Shown piece by piece: positions 14,101 to 23,006 of a DNA stretch of 64,000 bases. This DNA is from Hofstenia miamia (lineage: Eukaryota > Xenacoelomorpha > Acoela): assembly GCA_004352715.1 (NCBI GenBank), contig SCFE01000052.1, positions 1,280,606 through 1,344,605 of the forward strand, read 5' to 3'. The notes beneath the pieces were generated by a model. That model had not been told where the DNA came from. It saw only the letters and a program-made list of their open reading frames with translations, and made no database searches. Each line of letters begins with the position of its first letter. The stretch's first letter is position 1. The position numbers were made by a program, and so were the translations under genes.

Positions 14101-17100
14101 CAACATATGAATTTGAGCACGCTTTGTTGNTATGTCCGCCATTATTGGCCAAACACACAGCAATGCGATTTGACATTGACTCGACCAGCTTTCTTCAATA
14201 ATCATCAGTAATCTCTGGGAACTTTCTCCTGAATTATTTTGAAGCGCTGAGAGGACAGTTTGTTGCATGTAACGTGTGTTGAATCTTTGGTTTCTTGGTT
14301 GTCGAGCATGTTGCTGGTATGATGTAAACTGGCAAATCTTGGATTCGTCAGTAAACATTACTTGATGCCACATCTCATAGGTGTAGTGTTGGTATTGCCT
14401 GCAGAAGCACAACCGGTCTTGAATGTTCTTTGAAGACAATCGGGGTTTGGCTTCCGGTTTCACGATTGAAGGTCAAAGGTAGTATTCAATCGACGCCTAA
14501 TGGTGCGTGTTGATACATTCTGCACTACCGCACCTAGATTTGCTTTGACTTCAGAAGATGAAGGGAATGGTTGATTGACGATGTAACGATGAATGAGACG
14601 GTCAGTCTGAGGGGTTGTCATTTTGGTCTTCCAGACCGGTTGCGAGACGAAAAATTTTGATGTTGCTGATAGCGAGTGACACTTCTGGATACCGAAGATA
14701 CTGACTCGCCCATTCTAACGGCCATAGCGCGATAATTGTACTTCTCCTCGTACAACATATGAATTTGAGCACGCTTTGTTGGTGAAATTTTACTACCACG
14801 GACCATATTTCAAATTATAATCATAATCCTTTTTCAGTGAAAATGTATTGTGTGTAAATCTAAAGTTGTGTTAATTTGATTGGCTAGATGAATCTGTTGC
14901 AAATTCTAAGAAAAAAATTGGGAATTCCAGGAATTTTACGATGTTTTCAGGAAATAGCATAAAGCACGCTTTAGACAGGTTATTGTGCCCAAACTTTGGG
15001 GCCAGTACTGTATATATATATATAATAAATTTATGCGCATCTTTTTAGACAATTTTGTCTGTTGATAATGTGAACAAAAGTCTCAACTTTCTGGAAGGTT
15101 AGTTTCAAAATTATTTAATAGAAGAAACTTGTCAATATTATATACAAAACAGCGAGCAAAGATATTTCATTGTTTCAATTCCTCATAATTGTAAGTAGGC
15201 CTAATCGCTCTACATCCATTTTATTTTATGATTAGTTTACAAAAAAACATTATTAGTAATAATGAAGAATACATAATTTTTAGATGCAATTGTTTGTAAG
15301 CAACAATCATTGAAACACTGTCCTTGAGGCTAGTTTTATGACGTGCCTACCCATATTCATTGGTGGCCAAAAGTGCAGGACAAATATTCTGATGGCCCTA
15401 AGCAAATATCTTGTTCCATTTCTGTAAAATAAATTTGTGTTTGCATGTGCAATCGTGTATGCATTTATTACTTACTATTTATTTTAAATTTGTTTGGTTG
15501 CTGGAATTCATGAACTTGTAAAATATTTAAATCCTTAAGTTTTTTAATGTTGCTCCTATTGATCTACTTCAAAGTGGCTAAGGCGCATGATTTGTTCGGG
15601 GGTAAATGTTATCTGAATTAAAAACGATGGAGGTTTTTTATTAAAATTTTATTAAAACTTTCTACTATGACGATTTCCGTTTTGCAAAAATATTTTTGAA
15701 CTTTTCACCCCAAATTTGTTAAATTTATGCCATATCCTAAGCATTTAACTTTTAACACTGCGCAAAAAGCCTACTAAAGTGTGAATGCAAAACCTACTAA
15801 AACATCATCATTTGTGATTTAATGTGTACAACTTTTTCAGAACTTTTTTCACTCTGCAGACATTTTCTAAATAGCAACATTTCATGGGATTGATATTGGA
15901 TGAGTTATTTTACATCATTACTGAAAATATTATATTTTTGCGATTTTTGAACTTTTACGTGTTCAAGATTACTGAATTTTCACAAATTCCTTTTCATTTA
16001 TTTCTTTAAATATGTATTACATATGTATACTTAATACCTTAGTCACTGACCTATTTGGTTGCGGATCGAATCCTGAGATTGTAAGTTAAATGAGGAACAA
16101 AGCAATTTGGCAAAGAAACTCATTAATATAGCTATTACTTCTGACTGAGAAAATGAATAAATACTTTTTCTAATTATCATGTGAAGTACATTTCAGCATA
16201 TTCATGCGCACACTACATTGAAATTACTTCCTTCAAATGATACAACATGCGTATTGATGGAATTTCAAATCTTTTTTTTTCAATTTTTAAGTTCTAAGCC
16301 ATTTTTACCACTTTTGCTTACAATCTGCGACCAGCTGCTATTACTGAAGCTTTCCCATAAAGCAGGCAAATACTATGATACTAACCCAAACTGGTAAAAG
16401 CCGCCAAGAAATTTTTGAGATTTATAAAAAATGGTTAAAAGTCTGCCTTCGTATATATATAGCATTTAAAATATTTTGTTAGTCTTAAGATGATGTAACC
16501 CTGGACAAAATGATAGCGTATACAATTTGCCAAAATGCTTTCTTTATGAAAAGCGAAAGCCTTATGTTGCAATCTGTGTTTAATGCTTTACTTTTCAGCT
16601 GCTAATTAGTAAAATATAGAACTTTGCAGACTTTGTTTAGTGACATGAGTAGTAAATGAACGTTTTTTTTAGCCTTTTTTGCCGTTTTATGATCAATGTA
16701 CATGTTAATTGCAACGTAGCTTAAAATTTTGAAATATTGTCAAATTATTTTGAATATTTAGGTTGTGTGAGAATTTGCACAGGTGATAAATCACTGTTTC
16801 CATGTCTTATCATGGGAACTGGAACAGAAGACTACTTCAACTCTGGATATTATTTTCCTTATGGGGCATTTGTGCAACCGGAGTCAGGACTTACCACATG
16901 GGATCTCGGCAACAAAACGAATATAGTAACCGCGTACAAGTTCCATGACATGGATCCAATATTTTTCAATAATGGCATGCGGTTTTATTGGAGGAATGGT
17001 GATAACTATGACCCACAAACAGGGCTTAAATGCTTGTTATTAGGCACAAGCACTCCTAATGAAAAACCAGGGTTTTCTATCACTGAGTCGCAAGTGTTCC

Positions 17101-17114
17101 TCTACGAATGGTAA
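11120..17114 (+). CDS. GH172/DUF2961-type secreted protein, copy A (4 exons)
   Basis: Join 11120-11521, 12925-13122, 15049-15097, 16762-17114: 1002 bp, 333 aa, all introns GT-AG, phases 0, 0 and 1. The N-terminus MFKICVLTQLLLTTAS looks like a signal peptide, so the product is probably secreted. DUF2961 text runs end to end: GLASYVL and THFW (about 30-60), GWFNNFRIPF (about 119-128), VRGVEG and GMIFL (exon 2), NFLEG (exon 3), GTGTEDYFNSGYYF (235-248), QPESG (255-259), FHDMDPIFF and MRFYWRNGD. DUF2961 proteins include the GH172 glycosidases acting on furanosyl sugars, which use two Glu. E239 (GTED) and E257 (PES) are my candidates by position, an inference. The length is close to a single complete domain. 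The substrate is unknown. No polyadenylation signal is obvious after the stop. Confidence 0.88.
13123..13670. other. Gene A intron 2, part before the Tc1-like element
   Basis: Non-coding intron with donor gtaagt at 13123. It ends in a (TA)n array (about 13650-13670) against a 6-base N gap (13671-13676). No exon-like sequence with the needed frame was seen here. Confidence 0.6.
13677..15010 (-). mobile_element. Tc1-like transposon, internally deleted and duplicated in the assembly
   Basis: The transposase starts with ATG at 14806: MVRGSKISPTKRAQIHMLYE and a paired-like HTH (YRAMAVRMGESVSSVSRSV) ending in RSGRPK. After a frameshift it continues as EMWHQVMFTDESKICQ, with the first catalytic Asp, then RQPRNQRFNTRYM. 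It then skips to a C-terminal block (IEESWSSQCQIALL), so the middle of the DDE domain is deleted. The 5' end appears to be at 15010, where the strand reads cagtactggccccaaag next to TA, as expected for Tc1/mariner. Sequence 13677-14129 repeats 14329-14781 almost exactly across a single N (14130). No functional transposase is encoded. Confidence 0.8.
14130..14130. other. Single-N join between duplicated blocks
   Basis: One N separates two near-identical 453-bp blocks (13677-14129 and 14329-14781). The differences I noticed are few single bases. This looks like an unresolved contig join rather than biology. Confidence 0.7.
15049..15097 (+). CDS. Gene A exon 3, a 49-bp microexon
   Basis: The acceptor ctttttag ends at 15048 and the donor gttagt starts at 15098. 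It encodes TILSVDNVNKSLNFLE plus the first base of a Gly codon completed by exon 4 (gt), giving the conserved NFLEGC block. The frame joins exon 2 in phase 0. The paralogue has a 49-bp exon with the same phase and nearly the same peptide (46880-46928). A Tc1-like element ends 38 bp upstream of it. Confidence 0.88.
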
Positions 17115-18760
17115 ACGTAGGATACTTTTTTAAGTGATTGGAAACAAATATTTCGAGTAAATATATTCTGAAATGCTTAATTTATTATCATTCTACGAAG
17201 ATTATACAAAATGCTATTGAAATCAATGTCAACTTTTGTCAATTTTTATAATTCTGTTCTAGAAGCCATAATTTGTAAATTTCGAGTTAGTTAAAGCGAG
17301 CACCACTGGGCTTGAAAAATCTCTTGTTAGCTCTGGTGGACGGTCGGAAAGTCGAGAGTTCTAAATGTTCAATTTTTTCCTTAGTAAATTTTCGAAAATT
17401 TCGTTTAATATGAGGTCAATGCGACTTTATTGAGTTGAGTTCAGACCGGATTATTGACCTACCTTAATCTGTTTTTTTTTGAAGAACCATATCAGAAGTG
17501 TTTTCAATCAGAATTAGTCTAAGTGCTGACTTCAAATTAAAAAGATTTCATCATATCTTCTGACGAAATCAATAATTTTTAATAAGTTTTTTCCATGTTA
17601 TTATCTTATTTAATAAGCTTAATTTAATTCTAAAATAGGTCAATCAAAATTTGATTGCCATTCAAAATATTATACGATACTAAATTCAAATTTAAGCAAA
17701 TTTGTGAAAACTAATAATTCTATTGCCAAATCAAATTAGAAAACTTAAATCACTAATGAAAGCAATTAAAAATGTTTGTTTTTTCTTATGCTTACAACAC
17801 TAGCTTTACAGCCTTTAGCAAAGGCACTAAAGAATTCATTTCAACACTTTAGTGTTCAAAACTTTATTTTTTTAGTAAAAAGTTCTTAATTTAGCCAATC
17901 TAAATCAATTTTGAAAACCTGTCGAGGATGGATATTACACCATGCCCCCCTTGCATACGCCACAGACCTAATTAAAATTTATATAAATGTTGATAATCAA
18001 TGGCTAATACATGTTGTTACACTTTACACTATTTCAATAAAATATTTATCGCAGCTGGCTGAGACTAAAAGTATATAAAGTATATATAAAATTCTATGTA
18101 CATAATTTCGATGTAAAAGTAAGTTCATATTTCAAGATTTGTTGAATTTGCTTCCCAGAATCAGTTGCTTTGATCGTAAAGCTAAAAAAATTTAATTCCA
18201 GTTTTAGATAAGAACCAAAATATCCCAATTTATCTGGAGGCCATCCACCTATTTATTAATGAAGAAAAACTTCATTCAAGCATTACTCGAATTTTGAATA
18301 TTATAACGTTATATAAACAGAAGAGCAACCCGAAGAAAATGACAACCAACAAACGCATCTGATGATTACCACGTACATGAAGTCACCTCATTGTATCAGA
18401 GCTCAAACACAATTTGAGTGTTAAAAATAGACAGAGGCATTCCCCATTATTTGAAAATTCGAAGAGCACCTCATATGTAAAAAATTCTAGTTTATTTCAT
18501 TGCTGGCATTTGATTCAATATTTAATAATAAATACCGTAATGTGGAATATACCTGTATGTTCAAATTACTAAATTTATACGCAATGAAAGAAAAAATAAA
18601 AGGCATTCCAAAAATCTTGGGCGCATTTCAATTCCTCATATTTGCTTATTCATGAATGGTAGTAAGGTGCATGTGGTGGAATTATAAAGCTAAATATATT
18701 AAGTGTTTACAAGGTTATTGAATTTTTTCATTTGTTTTCATATAGAATAATGTCGTTCAC
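17115..18760. other. Intergenic, nothing recognised
   Basis: Sequence downstream of gene A. It has no long open frame, no tRNA-like sequence and no clear repeat structure. Confidence 0.5.
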
Positions 18761-18764
18761 TTAA

Positions 18765-19020
18765 CCAGAAAAGGCCCCCTCAGATCCCCAGATCTCACAA
18801 TCTGTAAATTCCTTAGATGGGGATTTGTGGAAGAACTGGTCTATGCCCTCACTAAGCAAATATAGATGAGCTGAGCTGACTTCTGGAATAACGGAAGCTG
18901 AAGCAATTGTGAACAGCATAATGCTAAGATACGCTTGGTAAGAATTGGCCGATCGGCACATATATTTCCTAATAAAATTTCGAGATATTCAATGTTAAAA
19001 TGTGTCAAAGATATCTGAAA
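18765..19020 (+). pseudogene. Mariner-like transposase C-terminal remnant
   Basis: The plus strand reads RSPDLTICKFLRWGFVEELVY, resembling the SPDLxPCDFFLWG block that carries the last catalytic Asp in mariner/IS630-type transposases. A frame-broken region then resembles the usual ...IGRSAHI... end. It is short and interrupted by stops. The match is by eye from one motif and its surroundings, so the assignment is tentative. Confidence 0.4.
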
Positions 19021-19029
19021 CATCATTTT

Positions 19030-21140
19030 TAATAATTTAGTGGTAATCCTACGCCATTTCATACCATTATTTTGATTAGTTGAAGAGAATTTTGTTCAAC
19101 GAAAGAAGTTTATTCCTAAAGAACTACAAGAATAACACTGCTAGGTAATTTTAATATTCGCTTATCATCAATCAACCCTATAGAATAAAGCATTTTTTTG
19201 TTTATTACCATTAAGATTACAAACTTACTTTTAACAATATTAAATAGATTTCATTTTTCCGCATTGTGTTAGTCCTACTACATTACTGCTTTCGGAACGT
19301 TTTATATTTTTATTTGTGTGCTTTCCAATGAAGGTCTACAAACTCTTTTCTTCTCTGAATAGTGGTGTAAAACTAGGTATAAATACTTACGATAATGTGA
19401 CTGTTATGCATGCACAAAAGTGCATAGGACTAAGTATATAAAAATGAAGTCATCAATGCAATATATTACTAAAATAATGTTACAAATATAAATAATGGAA
19501 CAAAGAAATAATTTGCAAATCTTGAAAAAGTTTTAATTCGTGCATAATTTCCCATAAAATGAAACCAAGCATAAGACAGAATCCTCTTAAAAAAATTTTA
19601 CAACGAAAATTGCAAAATGCAAGAAATCCGGAATTGAGAATAAAAGCAATAAAAACATCAAACATCTACGAATCAAGATTTAAGGGTTTAGATTTATAAC
19701 TATTTGCTGTAAAATTTAAAATAAACACTTGTAGCGTGTTCAAAATTTATTCATAAAATAAAAATTGCCAAATGAATGAATTTGTGAAGTTAGTAAATGT
19801 AGGATAATTTACAAAATGAGAGTCCAATTTTGCTATCAGAGAGCATTATGGATCACTGCTTTAGTACTTGTGCCACTAGTTGTTACTTTAATTTGTTAAA
19901 CTTTTTACTAGTAAGACGCAGCAATAGCACACCCGTTAATGCCTAAATCTAAATTTCATCATTGTATCCTAAATTCTTTAATTACAAAAAAAATTCAATG
20001 TAAAAAGCTATGTTCAAATTTTTCATTTTTAACAATTTACATACTTGCACATGGATCATTTTTTTTGGATCCAGATTCATTCCAGATCCATAAAATTCTT
20101 ATTGATCTATCAATGTAATTTCCATTTATTTACGTACTACAAAAAAACAAATCGTCAAAGAAAAGTAGTTAGTATAATAAAATACACAGCAAATTTGGCG
20201 GTGCCATGGCATTTTCCCATAGCGCATTATTTTGATTAGTAAAATGCAGAAATGTTAATGATAAATATAAGAACAACAATTTTTTTACAATAAAATCATT
20301 TACTTTTCGAGCGCTATGCTCAAAATTTGCATGTAGTTTTATTTGTAAAAAAATGAAAAAGTCATTATTAGTTTATTAGAAATAGGTTCGCTAACCGCTA
20401 CATATAGTTACTTATATAAATTGCCAACCCATTTAACCAAACCGAATTCTAATTATGCCAATAGATGAGTTAAATAAATAACTCTAGAATTACCACATAG
20501 CTTCATATGCAAAGATAATCTCGTTGGTATTAATGTCAATAAACATCTGCTGCATCAAATTCAGCAGATTTTTCTATATTTAATCTGGTAGACTTACTAT
20601 TCAACTAAAATTTTGGATTCACGAAATACTCCCGAGATCCATAGATTGCATTTTCAGATCCAGATCCATTCCAGATCCATGAATCTCAGATTCATGGACA
20701 AATCTGACAATTTATTATGCGCAACTACAATGAAACCTCAGAATAATATACTTATGTAAGTTATATATTAATAACTAAATATACTATTTAATCATTTGGG
20801 TTTATAAAAATTGACATTTTAAAATTATAGTTGCTTTATAAATGATAAAATAATTTTGATTTATCTGCTTGCTGCAATTGTATATATTTATCAAATTACT
20901 CAAATAAATTTCAATTGCTTGCATTAGTAAAGACTGAAGGCAAATAATTGAATTTTTGCACTGTTTTGAACATTTCTTAAAAGATTATTGGAGTTACCTT
21001 AGACATTTCTTGCTAAGTTCTTGTACATTTTTTTACAAGAAACACTTTTGGAATCCAAGTTAAGGTAATATAAGAAAATATCAAACTAAACATTCAATGG
21101 GTTGATGCTACAATATTCCGATTTGGCAAGCTGCCAGTAT
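19030..21140. other. Intergenic, nothing recognised
   Basis: AT-rich, with only short frames. A warmer-composition patch around 20050-20100 and 20640-20700 repeats the words 'gatccagattcattccagatcca', suggesting a small dispersed repeat, but no element ends could be set. Confidence 0.4.
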
Positions 21141-21141
21141 A

Positions 21142-21145
<4 letters not shown>

Positions 21146-21177
<32 letters not shown>
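21146..21177. repeat. (TA)n microsatellite
   Basis: A TA dinucleotide array 205 bp beyond the stop codon of the linker-histone-like gene. Confidence 0.9.
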
Positions 21178-21179
<2 letters not shown>

Positions 21180-21382
21180 CATTTGAATGTTTATCAAGTG
21201 CTCTACTTTAGTTGCTGAATTTCGCGTGATTAGAGTGTTTATACGTGAAATTCGATCATTGAAAACAAAAGGCATGCATGTCTCATGTCACATGTAAACG
21301 GGGCATAATATTAGTGAAATATTACATTTACATTGAGTTTACGCAATCAAAATGTGTATTTAAAGAAATAAACAAACTCAGT

Positions 21383-21841
21383 CTATTTCTTCGAGGTTTT
21401 CATCATTGCTTTGCGTCTTGCGGTTAGGTTCTTGCTGGGAGACTTCTTTCTGCTTCTCTTAGCTTGAATGGATTTAGACTTTACTTTTTGCCTAATCTGA
21501 ATTTGACGAGTATTCTTAGAAATTGCGGTTCGACTGGTTGATAATTCACCCTCAGCTTGCTCTTTGTCTACGTCACTTCTTAATGGAGAATGGGAGTATG
21601 TTCCTTTGTTTTCTGTAAGGGTCCCTGCAGAAACCAAACGTTTTAAGGTGTAACGCATGTGAGCGTTATGTTCTACATCCGTAAGTGAAATTTTGTTATT
21701 TGCCCGTATATAATTGGAAATGGATTTTCGAGAAGAACCTTTTTTTCTACCTAAATCATTGATTGCCTTAACTATCATTACACAATAAAGAACATGTGCA
21801 TGTGGCTCCATTGTCTGCTTACTTTTTCGACTATTATGCAT
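21383..21841 (-). CDS. Linker histone H1-like / protamine-like protein
   Basis: Single exon, 152 aa from the ATG at 21841; the frame extends four codons further to a TTG. Residues about 15-85 read as an H1/H5 winged-helix globular domain: IVKAINDLGRKKGSSRKSI, then SNYIRANNKI, then MRYTLKRLVSAGTLTENKGT, the last matching the strongly conserved KxLVxxGxLxxxKG segment. The tail (about 86-152) is rich in Lys, Arg and Ser, with KRSRKKSPSK near the end. The tail is short for a somatic H1 (usually about 200 aa in total), so a sperm-type H1 or PL-I-like protein is possible. No histone 3' stem-loop was seen after the stop. The predicted role is chromatin compaction in the nucleus. Confidence 0.75.
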   Translation of the reverse strand: MHNSRKSKQTMEPHAHVLYCVMIVKAINDLGRKKGSSRKSISNYIRANNKISLTDVEHNAHMRYTLKRLVSAGTLTENKGTYSHSPLRSDVDKEQAEGELSTSRTAISKNTRQIQIRQKVKSKSIQAKRSRKKSPSKNLTARRKAMMKTSKK

Positions 21842-22095
21842 GGTGACAACCAAATACGTCGCCGATTGAATAATGTTATTGGAATAACGAATGAATTTAT
21901 TATAGATAGAAGCAACCTAAACGAAAACGGTTATTTCAAATCCAAGCCATTGCGTTGAAGAAGCAAAATATCCGTCGTTTAAAGCTGTGTAAAGATAAAG
22001 AACTTTCTTGTCACTCAACGTTTCTTTGCTCAAAAACTCTTTCGCCCAATAGTAATTTTCATTTCACTCAACAAAATATTTACACAACTACAAAC

Positions 22096-22444
22096 CAGGG
22101 TTTTCGAGTCGAGTTCGAGTTACTCGGGCCGAGTTCGAGTTTTTACGTTTCGAGTTCGAGTTCGAGTAATTTTTTAAATGAAATTCCGAGTTCAATCGAG
22201 TTTTTTTCTAATTCCGAGTTTTTTAGAATAAAAAACATTTATTTTACAATAATTCTAAGCTAAAAAAAGTTTTTGTGATTGGTAAGAAAATTGATATTGA
22301 AAGAAATTTAATTTTTACGCTATTTTCAAGTGGATTTTCGAACGAGTTCGAGTTTTGATGATTTCTCTCCCGAGTTTTTCCGATCGAGTTTTGCGAGCTT
22401 ATTCGAGTTCGAGTTCTTAACATTCCGAGTACTCGAAAACCCTG
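22096..22444. mobile_element. hAT-type MITE with perfect 8-bp TSD
   Basis: A 349-bp element flanked by the perfect 8-bp duplication ctacaaac (22088-22095 and 22445-22452). The terminal inverted repeats are cagggttttcgagt at both ends. The inside carries many copies of cgagtt and its variants, probably subterminal repeats of the kind bound by hAT transposases. Open frames across it (such as 22330-22536) only translate this simple repeat. It lies 255 bp upstream of the linker-histone-like start codon. Confidence 0.88.
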
Positions 22445-22562
22445 CTACAAACTATTTGGTTACCATCGCGTTAGTTTTGTTAAGTTTAATAAGTTTTTGT
22501 ATTTATGTATTGAATTTGAGTTCAAGTATTCGTTAAATAATTGCATTTTATTGATAAGGGGG

Positions 22563-22688
22563 AGGGGTGCTATATTAACGATTTTTGTCCAAACTTTTCT
22601 CCAGATTTTTGTTTAAATAAAAATCTGCAATGTAGCAAACAAAAATCCTGACAAAAGTTTGGACAAAAATCGTCAGCATAGCACCCCC
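22563..22688. mobile_element. Short foldback / hairpin, 52-bp arms
   Basis: Arms 22563-22614 and 22637-22688 are inverted copies (about seven mismatches in 52) around a 22-nt loop. The outer ends read ggggtgctat. It is either a very small MITE or the remains of a larger one. The near-perfect stem with a short loop would fold into a long hairpin if transcribed. No target duplication was clear. Confidence 0.75.
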
Positions 22689-22862
22689 TTAAATTGTTCA
22701 AAATTGCTATTGGGCGACAATTATTCCTTGTGCGAAATCTTTCTGGGCGAGAATTTTTCAGGCGTAAATTGTTTTGGTCGAAAATTCCTCTGTGTAAAAA
22801 TAATGGAAACCAATTATAAATTTTGTGCACTTAATTAAATTGGCAATTTTTATACAAATACA

Positions 22863-22909
22863 AAAAAATTTATTTTCTCTTTACTCGTGACTACAAAATT
22901 ATAAAACGA
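22863..22909. repeat. 47-bp direct repeat, copy at the 3' end of the retroelement
   Basis: Identical over 47 bp to 25512-25558. Its core reads ctctttactcgtgactac. It lies beyond the ORF2 stop. Confidence 0.95.
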
Positions 22910-23006
22910 AATGACATAAAATGGATGACATACTATTTATAGTAAGGCAAATTATGGCACGAGATTTTTACAAATATGGAATAAAATATATACACTAAAA
23001 ATCGAG

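Noticed and set aside
16040-16090. tRNA-like B box (ggatcgaatcc)
   Set aside because: No matching A box at the right spacing and no cloverleaf could be drawn.
22330-22536. Phe/Ser/Glu-rich frame
   Set aside because: It is the translation of the CGAGTT repeats of the hAT MITE.
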